From NCBI GenBank assembly GCA_963930645.1, contig OZ005648.1:196141304-196205303 (forward strand): a stretch of 64,000 nt of DNA, read 5' to 3'. A program made the translations under genes and the position numbers. The DNA comes from Salticus scenicus. Its lineage: Eukaryota > Arthropoda > Arachnida > Araneae > Salticidae. Within the stretch, counting starts at the first letter, position 1. Each line of letters starts with the position of its first letter. Below are positions 1-12,238 of this stretch, piece after piece. The notes beneath the pieces were generated by a model. It was not told where the DNA came from. It worked only from the letters and a program-made list of their open reading frames with translations, and made no database searches.

Positions 1-1370
1 TCTCCTGTGATCAGTGTCTCGCTTCATTTTTCTCACCAACACTGCACTATTCAAATTCTCGTATAATTTTTATATTGTGAAAAATGTGCTGCCGAATTTG
101 CATTTGTCTGTGATATTCTAATTTATGTTTTATATACTTTATATCAAATGTAATTAACATGCATTAATTAAACATTTCTTTACGCTAATAAAAAAAAATT
201 ACAGCGTTTCACTAAAACATTGTACCAATATACGTACTTTTAGTTACATTCAATATATACATATATATGTTTTTCCTTAATTCGGTGCTCAGTTTCACAA
301 TTTTAATCCTGCTAAAGTTTGTGTTAGTAAACAAATTTCTGAAAATATTGGTTGAAACGAAATTAATCAAAATTGCTGCTTTTTTTTATTATTATTATTA
401 TATTTATTTATTTTTAACAATACGTGAAACCTTAAGCGTATTAGTAATTAACTATTTTTTTCGTAATTTTAGATGGTTTAATATTGCACGCAAAAAAAAA
501 AAAACGAAAAGAAATGGGATTTAATGCCTGGGTTTACTTCTATTTAATGAAAAGAAAATCACTTGGGAATAGGGTGCATATTAGACATGAACAATTTAGA
601 AATCTTTCGAAAATTCTGAAAAATAAAAATAATTTATTTCATATTTAATGGATATATTTTAAAGTGGGGTGTATTCAGTCCACACGTACCCAGTGTGTAA
701 CTAGTGTATCTCTTCTTTAATCTTGTTAAATTTTCACTATCATTCAGATTTTCGTCAAATATTATTCTCTCCAAAACATGATGTCTCAAACTCTGAGATA
801 TTTAAATTTAAATTTGAGATACATTTATTGTCCAATGGTATAAAAATACGTTATTTAAACTTTCCTTTACAAAGCACAGTGTCAATATAGGTCATTTTAG
901 CTGCTACCAATATTTTCAGAATTTGATGATAAGTAAGTGTGTCATTTTAGTAAGAAGCATTCGTCATTTTAGTATTACCAAAATGGTGAAACTAAGCATT
1001 AGATTTCTAAAAATATATATTGCAATGAAATTAATCTAAATTTGCACATTTTTTTTTTAAGTAAAATGTTGAGTATATTCTTATATAATATGTAATTTAA
1101 GATTTGTAAGTATTTTTTTATAATTACAATTAATTGTTTTTTGATAACTAGCGTATACGAATATCTAACACAACCAGATGTAAAAAACATTATGAAATTA
1201 TTAAGGCAACATATTTGCGATTGTTATTTTACATGGATTTAATATTGCACTAAATATATTTTACACATACATGACAAAATCAAATTGTCATTTCTTGCTT
1301 AGAGTTAATCGCATATAATAAAACTCGAGATAGGATTGTATGGCGACATAGCGTTACTAGATCAGCATTC
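1..1370. other. AT-rich non-coding stretch
   Basis: No supported exon. Two small open frames (267-524 plus, 999-1190 minus) have low-complexity Phe/Ile/Tyr composition and no splice or family support. GTCATTTTAG-type words recur at about 890-975. Lies downstream of the last identified exon. Confidence 0.6.
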
Positions 1371-1379
1371 TAAGAGCTC

Positions 1380-1850
1380 CAGTACAGATGAAGTCGTTGA
1401 GAAGAGCTGGGCACCGAGCCGAAAATATTTCGACTGAACATGCAGTATAGTAAAGGTTTCTTATATTTATTTAATTATAGCATTATTTGTTGCCAATGCA
1501 TCAACAAACGTCACAAAAATCATGCAAATGGGTGACAGTACAGATGAAGTCGTTGAGAAGAGCTGGGCGCACAGCCGAAAATATTTCGACTGAACATGAA
1601 GTATAGTAAAGGTTTCTTATATTTATTTAATTATAGCATTATTTGTTGCCAATGCATCAACAAACGTCACAAAAATCATGCAAATGGGTGACAGTACAGA
1701 TGAAGACGTTTAGAAGAGCTGGGCGCCAAGCCGAAAATATTTCGACTGAACATGAAGTACAGTAAAGGTTTCTTACATTTATTTAATTATAGCATTATTT
1801 GTTGCCAATGCATCAACAAACGTCACAAAAATCATGCAAATGGTGACATG
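1380..1850. repeat. Tandem repeat, about 157 bp x 3
   Basis: The unit begins AGTACAGATGAAG, contains GCCGAAAATATTTCGACTGA and ends with CAAACGTCACAAAAATCATG. Copies start at about 1380, 1537 and 1694 and differ at only a few positions, so the array is recent. ATTTTCGGCT and ATATTTCGAC surround a short internal palindrome. No coding potential is seen. Confidence 0.92.
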
Positions 1851-2165
1851 CATGGGTGACAAATTCCTCGCCTGATTATTATTATTATTATTATGACACA
1901 GGGATAGAATCAAATATCTTTTATAGTTTTTAAAAAGTAGAAGTGATATTTATCAATTTTATTTTGTTAATTAGATTTCGTTTTATTTTGTTATAGTTTA
2001 ACAATATATTCCAAACATGTTTAAATATTACTTCACGGGTTTTATTCTTAAATGTTGAAATTTAATTCATGTTTTTAGCAGGAAACATTTAAAAATGTTT
2101 TTTTTTTAAATTTAAAGTACTAAATTTTAATTTATTAAATTTACATAATTTTCTAGACATTTTAA

Positions 2166-2405
2166 CCCTTTGCTGGCCCTAACGCCCTAATGCTCTTTAA
2201 ATAGCGTTAAAAAAATTTAGGATCTCTATTATTCAACTATTACCAATAATTTTGCATAGTGATATTTGATATATATAGTGGATGAATATCTTTCGAAGAG
2301 ATTAGGCTAACGTCATAGTTAAATTCAGTGGTGGAAATTTAATGGAAAAGTTTCTAAATTTGGCAACACTCTGGAGGGTTGAAATTAAGTAGAACCGGCA
2401 AGGGT
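2166..2405. mobile_element. TTAA-flanked MITE, piggyBac-like ends
   Basis: About 240 bp. Left end TTAA|CCCTTTGCTGG; right end reads CCGGCAAGGGT|TTAA, the inverse. TTAA target sites and CCCTT-type ends are the signature of piggyBac-related elements. There is no transposase. Confidence 0.7.
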
Positions 2406-2412
2406 TTAATTT

Positions 2413-2988
2413 ACACCCCGCGACAAACAGATAGGTACAAAAGGTTTTTTCTTTAATTTTTCATAAAATAACATTATCTAAATTGTGCTTATCATTTAAT
2501 ATTATCATAAAATAACACTATTCCCGGACTAATTTTTGTTTTAAGACTAATTTAGAAATATTTTAAGACTAAGATTTTTCTAATTTAAGACTACACATCG
2601 CGACAAAAATATAAGAACAAAGGTTTTTTTTTTTTTTTTTTTTTAATTTTTCAATATGATTATTTTGAATATGATTCAAATATTTAATGTATATTTGATA
2701 TGATAATATTTTGTTATGATAATAAATGATCAGCACAAGTTAGGTAATGTTATTTTATGAAAAATTTAAAAAAAACCCTTTGTTCGTATCTTTTTGTCGC
2801 GATGTGTAGCCTTAAATTAGAAAAATTTTAATCTTAAAACATTTCTAAATTTGTCTTAAAACAAAAATTAGTCCGGGAATAGTGTTATTTTATGATAATA
2901 ATAAATGATAAGCACAATTTAGATAAAGTTATTTTTTGAAAAATCAAACAAAAAATCCCTTTGTACCTATCATTTTCTCGCGGGGTGT
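2413..2988. mobile_element. 576 bp palindromic (foldback) element
   Basis: The ends are ACACCCCGCGA and TCGCGGGGTGT and the whole element reads as a long imperfect palindrome. A second, internal inverted pair (CACATCGCGACAAAAATATA near 2594 and its complement near 2795) suggests it formed by nested duplication of one end. The GC-rich tips stand out in the AT background. No target duplication was recognised. Confidence 0.85.
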
Positions 2989-3359
2989 GCGTAATATTGT
3001 TATATTTCGATGCACACGTATGCACGTTTCTATTCCTCTAACACAGTATTTCTCGTAAACCAATAGTATATGCAGAAAAAATATATATATAAAGTACTGT
3101 TACATGCATTTTTATTTTTCGGATTCTTTTTTTCTTTACTTTGTACGTCCTCTAGCATTTGTGGACAATTAAAATATTGTATTTGTTGTGTACTACAACC
3201 GAAGATTAAAAAAAAATAAATCACATCTGATTATTTGAGATGGGGTTTAAATACAAGCAAAAAATAAATAAGATTTTTTTGTCTAACTTTTACGAGGCAA
3301 ATTTTATCGTAAATATATTCATTATTAAATTTTATGGAAAAGAAAGTGTCATAATACTT

Positions 3360-6300
3360 TTTTTAAACTTTCCAACAAGGTTGAAAAGGTTAATGACTTC
3401 GGTTTGTCTGTCTGTCCGTCTGTCTGTCCGCGCTCTCACTCACGTAAATAGTCATGCAATTTCTTGAAACTGATATATGTTATTCAAGTTTACTATTGGA
3501 AGTTCCCTATTGGTAATATAGTGAACACCTTTACTGATTTGTGTACAGGAACACCCAAAAGTATACCAAAACACTGTGTCCTATGAGATGTATTTCTATA
3601 AACTATACTTTAATACCGTTGCGTTACTTTGCACAAATCTTACAGAAATTGAAATATGTTATTTAAGTCCACTAGGGGTTGTTCCCCACGGAAAATGGAG
3701 TAAATACTATCAATGGTGTGTATAACCGAAAGTATTCGAAAGCATTGCGTTCTGTGAAATGAATTTTGATAAACCAAATTTGAAGAACTTTACTTTGCAC
3801 AAATTTTAATTAAATTAAAATATACTATTCATATGCCCAATGAATGCTTTCCATAGAATAATATATAATTAGTATTAGATTTACAGGGCCACACAAAAAT
3901 ATTCCGTTACATTAATGGGTATTATTCGAAATTTTCTCGAATTGAATTTTCGTTTCTTTAACCTTATTTATCGTTTTCTAAATGTTTTTCACACTTTCCA
4001 ATAAGACTGAAAAATGATAATGACTTCGGTTTGTCTGCCTATCCATCTGACTTTATATCTGCCTATCCGTGCTCTAACTCCCGTACATGTTCACGGAATT
4101 TCTTGAAACTGATATATGCTATTCAAGTTCACTGACCGATGTTCCCTATTAAAAATGGAATGATTATCTCTACTGGCTAGTATACAGGGACACCCAAAAG
4201 TATTCAAAAGTATAGTGTTCTATGAGAGGTATTTTTATGAACTATATTTTAATTCCTATTTTGTACACAAATTTAAATGAAATTGAAATATGTTATTCAA
4301 GTTCCTTATCGGATGTTCCGTACTGAAAACGGAAGGAACACTTTTACTGTTTTGTGTACTACATGGACATCATAAAGTTTTCTAAAGCATTTTGTACTAT
4401 GTGAGTCAATTCTGTAAATCGTATTTTAATACCGTTACTTTAAACCTTAGTGAAATTTAAAAATGTTATTCATGTTCACTATCGAATGCTCCCTATTGAA
4501 AATCGTGTGAATAACTTTACAGGTTTGTGTACAGGGACAACGAAAAATTTTCCAAAGCATTATGTTCTATGAGAGGTATTTCTATAAACCATATTTTCAT
4601 ACCTTTACTGTAGACATATCTGAATGAAATTGAAATACGTTATTCAAGTTTATTATTGGATATTTCCTGTAGAAAATAGAGTAAATATCACCACTGGTTT
4701 AAGTACAGGGACACTCAAAAGCATTCCAAAGCATTGCGTTCTACGAGAGATATTTCTGTAAATGAAATTTTAATAACTTTACTTTCTACGAAGTTTTATG
4801 AAATTGCAATATATTATTTGTGTGCACAAAAGAATGCTCTGTATAGAATATATCATGATTAGCATTAGATTTACAGGGTGACAGAAAAATATTCATTTAT
4901 ATTAAAAGCTATAAATAAAAATTTGCTAGAATTGTACTTTCGTTTACATTAAGCGTTTTTAACACTTTCTAACATTTGTCAAGTGGGAATATGATTTCAA
5001 TTTGTGTATATGTCCGTTTGTCCGTCTGTCTGTCTGACTGCCCGTGCTTTAAATCCCGTAAACATTTATGGAACTTTTTTAAACATATATATGTTATTCA
5101 AGTTCACTATAGGGTGTTCCCATTTGAAAATGAAGTTTATACCTCTACTGGTTTGTGCACAGGGACATTCAAAAGTTTTCCAAAGCATTATGTCCTATGA
5201 GAGGCATTTCTATAAATCATATTTTAGTACCGTTACTTTACACAAATCTTAATTAAATAGAAATATGTTATACAAGTTCTCTATCAGATGTTTTTCACTG
5301 AAAATGGAGTAAATACCGTGCTGTTTTGTATACAGGGACACCGGAAAGGATTGCTATGCATTGTGTTCTATGAGACATATTTCTATAAACCAAATTTGAA
5401 GAACTTTACTTCGCCCAAAAATTATAATAAAATTAAAATGTATTATTTATATGTACAAAAGAATGCTTTCCATAGAATACAGCATGATTAGCATTAGGTT
5501 TACAGGGCCACACAAATATATTCCGTTACATTAATGGGTATTATTAGAAATTTGTTGGAATTGCATTTTCGTTTATATTAATCGTTTTTATCGTTTTCTA
5601 AATGTTTTTAAAACTCTCCTGTTTAAAAGTGTTAATGATTTCGTTTTTCTGTCTTTCTATTCCTCTGTCTGTCTGCCTACCCGTGCTCTAACTCACTTAA
5701 ATAATCATTTAATTTCTTGAAACTGACATATGATATTCAAGTTCACTATCGGTTTTTCATATTGAAAATGGAGTTATCAGCTCTACTTCCTTCTGTACAT
5801 TGACACACAAAAGTATTCCAAAGCAGTGTGTTTTATGAGAGGTATTTTTATGAACTATATTTTAATTCTTTTATTTAACACAAATTTCAATGAAATTGAA
5901 ATATGTTCTTCAAGTTCCTTATTGGATGTTTGCTATAAAAAATGGAGTAAATACCACCACTGATTTGTGTACAGTGAAACCCAAAAGTATTCCAAAGCAT
6001 TTGTTCTGTGAGGTATTTCTATAAACCAAATTTTAATATTTTTACTTTGAAAAAATCTTAATAAAATTGAAATGTGTTATTCATATGCACAAAAGAATGC
6101 TTTCTGCAGAATGTAGCATGATATTTACAGGGCCACACAAAAATATTCAGTTACATTGAAGACTTTTATTGCAAATTTGCAGAAACTGCATGTTCGTTTA
6201 CATTAAGCGATATAACAAATTTTTACATTTTTTAAGTGAAAATATGATTTCAATTTAAGTACCTATCTGTCCGACTGTCCATCTGCTCGCCCCAGCGTCT

Positions 6301-6850
6301 GTAAATATTCTCAGAAATTTTACAAAATTATAAATGTTATTCTAATTTACTATGAAATGTTCCCTATTTTAAATGAAATTTAATAGGTCGTGGGCAATTG
6401 GTTTGTGTACAGGGACACCCAAATAATGTCAATGCAATGCATTTTAGGACACACTTTTTTATAAACTACATTTAAAGACCTTTCTATTGTAAAAATCATA
6501 AAGAAACTGACATTGATTTTTAATACACTAAAGTAATATTTTGTATAGAATATGATTTTTTTATCCTTCATATTTACAGAGCTACACTAGAATATTCAGG
6601 TACGTTATGGACTGCAATTATAATATAAGGGCTGTGTTTCCTTTAGTGTTAAGCTTTTTTAACACTTTCTAACGATGTTTAAGAATGATTAGGAATTCAA
6701 TTAATCTATCTGTATGCCTTTCAAAACTACTGTCTTTATGTTGTGTGATTACGTAGACAAAGTTTTTTGTAAGTTATACAATACAACAATTGCGTGCATT
6801 TAGAAAGTGTTAATAATCAATGCGTATCGCATGATTTTGCGTTCTTGTTT
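3360..6850 (+). repeat. Composite satellite array: about 175 bp monomers with (TCTG)n modules
   Basis: A diverged monomer (TATGTTATTCAAGTTCACTA, then GTACAGGGACACCCAAAAG) recurs at about 3479, 3657, 3822, 4116, 4289, 4464, 4639, 4810, 5089, 5263, 5438, 5729, 5902, 6076, 6330 and 6510, mostly 171-178 bp apart. After 3, 5, 3, 3 and about 2 monomers an extra module of roughly 120 bp intervenes; the five such modules, including the first at about 3400, carry TCTGTCTGTCCG-type runs and a GCTCTAACTC motif. Short open frames inside are side effects of the repeat. The array ends with a hairpin near 6815-6830 shared with an inverted copy at 37.7 kb. Confidence 0.88.
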
Positions 6851-6906
6851 GAATTTTTCTATTATCAATATTATATGACTGTTAATATATATATATACAT
6901 ACATAG

Positions 6907-6910
<4 letters not shown>

Positions 6911-6947
<37 letters not shown>
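6911..6947. repeat. (AT)n microsatellite
   Basis: Pure AT dinucleotide run of about 37 bp, just downstream of the composite satellite. Confidence 0.95.
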
Positions 6948-6959
<12 letters not shown>

Positions 6960-7884
6960 ACCTCTAAAATAATCCACTAAGTAAGATTATACACTTTAAA
7001 TGCTCATTAAAACACATGCGTATTATTTCAGTATAACGAAAATCCTTTAGACCATTTACTAAAAAAAGTTTTTAGTAAACAAAAATAATTTTAAAACTTT
7101 AAATCCTTACAGTATTATTTTAGCTGATTATTGCGCAGAAATTTATTTTCATTTTTATTTATCCGCGACTTTCAATGGAGTAAAAAGATTTTAATCCTCT
7201 AGACAGGAAATAAAAAGACGGGTAATAATATAAAACAAAATATATTTGTTGAATAAATTGAATGAACTGAAAAGTCAAAAATGTCTAGACTCATAAAAAA
7301 TAATCCATGAAGACAATGGATGATAAGTCAGTTATTTATGGTATGAAAGCGGGACAACACGCAATGCTTGTTAGACATTGATATCTGTGTTTGATGTCCT
7401 TATGATGGGTTTAAAAGTCTTTTTGTGTGTTTGGTATTGATATTTCTTTACTTTAACCGGAAATTTATTTTAGTGTATCAAATTCGTTTAAATTCAACCA
7501 AAAATTAAGAAACTTTAAAAATAATTTATATTTTGTCGATATATATTTGACAAAATCTCTTTCAAAATTTCGCAGTCACAATAAATTTTATGTGTCATTA
7601 AATTATGTACCCTTATTAAAAGTATAGATCTAGTCAGGGCCTGCTTAAAATTCGAGAATAAGGTAAGCCCAATGTCGCACATTGCTTTTCCCTCCTTTTT
7701 CTCATAGACTGGTCTTGATAATATTTTTTTTTTTTTTTTCAAATTTTGAAAAATTTTCAATCGGACTATTTTAAGAAAACTATACTTTTGACACATAAAA
7801 ACTATATACTTTTTATGATTCTATTACCTTTGTTTAGGGAACAGATAATTTGGTATCAGGGAATTAAATTGACCCCACCCCTAC

Positions 7885-7920
<36 letters not shown>

Positions 7921-9373
7921 GTAACACTTGTCTTAAATACTTTTAATTCCTTACTTGATAATGCCATTATAATAATTCAAATATATCATTCAAATATATT
8001 TGAATGATAAGTCCACTGCGCAAATTTGATTCGAATTGATACAGTATAACAAAAGATATCGTAATGATAAATTTTCAAGTGTCAGCCACTTAGAAACAAA
8101 ATGGAGCTGCCAAGAGAATTTCATCAATAATCTTTGTTGTGACCTTTATATTGTCTAAGTATACAAATGCGTTTTCTACAATGGAGATTTGAAATTTTTA
8201 AATGATCTCCACTTGAAAACAAAATAGTGGAGCAACGTGGGTAACGAACTCATCCAATATTTCCGAAGTTATCTTGATGACGAAATTTACATTATATATA
8301 TATAGATAGATAAATACATTGATAGATGAACGAAATGATTGCAGTTGTTCGATTTTTGAAGGAATCAACCTAATATAAAAAATAACGGAAATGTAATTGC
8401 TTGATTATAATTTAATTTATTACTATTAAATGTAAGTAATTTTTAATCAACGAAATTCCCTAAGATCAATCAGAAAAAAATTATAAATAGAATGTCGAAT
8501 AAAAGTTTTGCTTGCTGGTTTATTTACAGCAAAATTTTGTTTAAAAAAACAGTAAAAAATATATAATTTCAGATATTTTTCGGGGCAGAAAACACGAAAA
8601 AATAACTCAATTTTTTTGACAAATTGGAAGAATTTTGCTTTAAAAAATCCCTTCTTAATTTATATAGCTGAATTACTATAAATAAACTTTTATTATTATA
8701 CTTTTTATTAAAAAAAAAAAGAAAAAAAAAAAAAAACTTTTCTAGTATCTCTTTTTTAGAACAAAAATCTAGTGGAAAATATTCCTGCCAATAAAAAGCG
8801 TGAAATATATTTCGCTTGTATAATTCATTCTTTTAGAATGAATATTTTGCAATTTTAGAACACAATTCTGAAGAAATTTCTACCTTATTGTGTAAAAACT
8901 GTAAATATTTATATAATTACATTCAATTTTGCAATAATTTTAATATTTTAACTCTAGACCATATGAAAAATACTAAATGTAACAATGTATATGTATGTAC
9001 GACATATTAAACTTATACAAACAGCATATGTAAAAGTTTTAGATATAGAAAAACATATGAAATTGAGTATAAAAAAGATAGGTAAGATGTAAAATTAAGT
9101 GCAAATACTCAAAACTCAAGTAAAAATCTACTATCCATTAAGCTTCTCGAAAATGGCATTAACATTTTTAAAAATATATATTTCGTTTTAAAGCTAAACC
9201 AAGCATATTACTACTAAGGTTATTCTGTATGTTTTTTACATAATCTTATCTTTAGTTAACTAAAGTTTTGTAGTTGTATGATAGCTTCATTTATGTAAGT
9301 TTAGTTTCAGTTTTAGTTATGAAGTTTTTAACATTACAATAATATTTATATTTTTTAAATTTAATAACATTAC
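6960..9373. other. Non-coding stretch with repeat fragments
   Basis: Holds an (ATT)n run at 7886-7921, long A runs at 8710-8735, and at about 8000-8290 a diverged copy of the repeat family also seen at 60.8-61.7 kb (AAGTCCACTG, then AACAAAATGGAGCTGCC). A 93-residue minus-strand open frame at 7515-7796 has no splice-phase match to exon 6. No exon is supported. Confidence 0.6.
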
Positions 9374-9533
9374 CTTTTTCTCGATCTTTAAGGAATAAAA
9401 CAGGCAGCCTTCCAGTACGTTTTAAAATGACAATGTTCTTTTCTTTTTCTTCCCTCCATCTACGTTCTAATTCCTTTCCTCTTTCAAGCCACTCTTTTTG
9501 CCATTGAGATTTTTGTGTCCAGAATTCATCTAA
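9374..9533 (-). CDS. FSIP2-like gene, exon 6 (last exon identified)
   Basis: Residues 455-507 plus one base. The acceptor is TTATCTTCTTAG ending at 9534; the exon starts in phase 0 and ends in phase 1 at AAAAAG|GTAATG. It encodes a tryptophan-rich charged helix (FWTQKSQWQKEWLERGKELE, then RRWREEKEKN) followed by a more hydrophobic stretch, LKRTGRLPVLFLKDREK, which may mark the end of the coiled coil. The next exon must lie below position 9374 or outside the window; I found no convincing phase-1 acceptor followed by an open frame. Confidence 0.75.
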
Positions 9534-9814
9534 CTAAGAAGATAAAATTGAAAGATAAAATTTTTACTAAAATATCTTATACATTTCCTTTGTTATACGA
9601 TTAGGTTTAAATTTTAGCTTAATCTAGATATAAATTAGTAGTAAACGTTTGTTGAAATTATGTTTAAAAAATAATTTAAGGATTGTTTTAACTAATACGT
9701 TAATTTTTAAAAAAAAATTTATTCAACGATATACAAAATATTTTAAATAATTACAATGACAATTTTCTATTTTAAATCAATAAATATGTCAAATCCATCT
9801 TTTGTAACCAAGTA

Positions 9815-11030
9815 TTCAAAATATGGAACATATGTATATATATTTTTTTTATTATTTTATTGATTATTACAAAAATACTCAAAAACATCTACGTATGTTT
9901 TAAATAGTCGGAGACGTTAATTAGCGATAATAACAGAAAATCCTGTCTTTAGTTAAACAATTTGGATACGAAAGGAACTAATGTCGGAAACATTTGTGCA
10001 TATTGAGAGAGGCACAAAAAAAAACTTCTAGAAATGGTTTAGCAGCCTCCTGTCCTAAAATTTTTATAGCTCAAAATAGAATATGGAATATATGTATATA
10101 TTTTTTATAGCTTTTTTATGTGGTTTAGCAGCCTCCTGTCCTAAAATTTTTATAGCTCAAAATAGAATATGGAACATATGTATATATTTTTTATTATTAT
10201 TTTATTAAATATTACTAAAATACTCAAAAAATCTATGTATGATTTTAACAGTCGGAGACGTTAATTAGCGGTAATAACAGAAAATCCGGTCTTTAGTTAA
10301 GCAATTTGGATACGAAAGGAACTAATGTCGGAAACATTTGTGCATATTGATAGAGGCACAAAAAAAACTTCTATAAATGGTTTAGCAGCCTCCTGTCCTA
10401 AACTTTTTATAGCTCAAAATAGAATATGGAACATATGTATATATTTTTTATTATTATTTTATTAATTATTACTAAAATACTCAAAAAATCTATGTATGAT
10501 TTTAACAGTCGGAGACGTTAATTAGCGATAATAACAGAAAATCCTGTCTTTAGTTAAACAATTTGGATACGAAAGGAACTAATGTCGGAAACATTTGTGC
10601 ATATTGATAGAGGTACAAAAAAAAAACTTCTATAAATGGTTTAGCAGCCTCCTGTCCTAAACTTTTTATAGCTCTAAATAGAATATGAAATATATGTATA
10701 TATTTTTTATAGCTTTTTTATGTGGTTTAGCAGCCTCCTGTCCTAAAATTTTTATAGCTCAAAATAGAATATGGAACATATGCATATATTTTTTATTATT
10801 ATTTTATTAATTATTACTAAAATACTCAAAAAATCTATGTATGATTTTAACAGTCGGAGACGTAAATTAGCAATAATAACAGAAAATCCTGTCTTTAGTT
10901 AAACAATTTGGATACGAAAGGAACTAATATCGGAAACATTTGCGCATATTGATAGAGGCACAAAAAAAACTTCTGTAAATGGTTTAGCAGCCTCCTGTCC
11001 TAAAATTTTTATAGCTCAAAATAGAATGAT
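9815..11030. repeat. Higher-order tandem repeat, about 600 bp x 2
   Basis: Basic unit A is about 256-262 bp (GGAACATATGTATATATTTT, then CAGTCGGAGACGTTAATTAG, then GTTTAGCAGCCTCCTGTCC). A shorter block B of about 86 bp repeats only the unit's end and beginning. Order is A-B-A-A-B-A: full units near 9825, 10170, 10425 and 10770, and B blocks at about 10085 and 10683. The 600 bp offset of the pattern shows the A-B-A block was itself duplicated. It lies in intron 5. Confidence 0.9.
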
Positions 11031-11309
11031 ACTTGCTTTTTAGTTTAATTAAATTATAATTCTTTAAAATTTTGAATATTATTTGCTTAAATTTAAACTA
11101 TATTATTGTTATTTTCTATGATAACATAAATTAGGCTATGCATTTTCTAATAAATAAAATTGTTCATCGAATTTCGAATAAAAAATTTCTAATGCAAAAT
11201 ATTATTGTTCATAGCAACAAAACCTATTTTGTTTGGACTCTTTTTTATAATTAAATTCGAATTTTGTCGCAGCATTGTCAACTTGATTACATTTGGAAAG
11301 CTAAAAAGG

Positions 11310-11341
<32 letters not shown>

Positions 11342-11342
<1 letters not shown>

Positions 11343-11760
11343 TGTGATGAAAAAATCTTTAAGACCACAATCGATTTTTTTTTTTTCGCATTTAAAAATT
11401 AAAATATCTTTGTACGTTACCTTTACATTTAATATATAAAATGTAAGAAATAAAAAAATAGGAATTTAGAATTTAAAATATGTTTATGTTCGATATAAAG
11501 TAAAAATGATTAATGTAATTAAATGGAAAAAATTTTAAAACCGGTTTTAAAAGTGAATGCATGCATATAATGAGATGAGGTCACATTTGCATGGTTTTGT
11601 GTGGGAAAGTTGTTAGAATGAAAAGAAAATTTTTTTAACTATTTAGCTGAGTGTTAAAGAAGTTGAAATTATGTGTAGAGGAAAATTACTAAGTGAAATT
11701 AAATTTAAATTAAATTTATTGCAATTTCACATGCGGTCTTAAAGTTTTTTTCCATCACTG
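11342..11760. mobile_element. TA-flanked inverted-repeat element (mariner-type MITE)
   Basis: 419 bp. The left end CTGTGATGAAAAAATCTTTA is the inverse of the right end, which reads CAGTGATGGAAAAAAACTTT from the other side; both continue with AAGACC. TA (11340-11341 and 11761-11762) flanks both ends, as expected for Tc1/mariner insertions. No transposase frame remains. The left end abuts an (AT)n run. Confidence 0.82.
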
Positions 11761-11764
11761 TACA

Positions 11765-12201
11765 CAGATATAAAAGCTTAATGTTTCTACACTGTTTAAA
11801 ATAATAGTTCAAGATATTGTTCAAATGGTGATTACGCTTCAAATAACGCAACTAAAATCGTGAATCATAAAGCACCAAAATGCTGGTTGCAGATAATTTT
11901 GTCTAAGTTGCAACCTCTTTAGGATGAAACTATTATTTTTAATAGTATACTGTTAAATATTTCTGGTATCATTTCTCCCTATTCTGTACTAGCACAACTA
12001 CTGCCCTGTATTTGTCAACAGTAAGAAAGAATTCGAGCATTCAATATTATATATATATACCCAATATTTAATATTTTCAAAAGATCGGCATATGTTTATG
12101 CACATGAATTTTAAGATACACTTACGAAAATCGAAAAGAAAATTTACTGTATATCTTTCTTACATTGAAAGTAACTTTTTCTGTAATTTAATTAATATAT
12201 T

Positions 12202-12238
<37 letters not shown>

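Noticed and set aside
3100..3224. Possible small exon on the minus strand (acceptor near 3197, donor near 3145)
   Set aside because: Joining it to exon 6 in the required phase meets an in-frame stop, so it was not accepted.
3360..6850. Several short open frames with Ser-Val-Cys-Leu repeats, and a CRISPR-like look
   Set aside because: They arise from (TCTG)n and diverged 175 bp monomers. Units are too long, too diverged and eukaryotic in setting for a CRISPR array.
7515..7796. 93-residue minus-strand frame as a possible exon 7 of the FSIP2-like gene
   Set aside because: No acceptor with the phase needed after exon 6 was found, its start is a poly-Lys homopolymer, and it contains repeat-like words (CAGGCCCTGACTAG).
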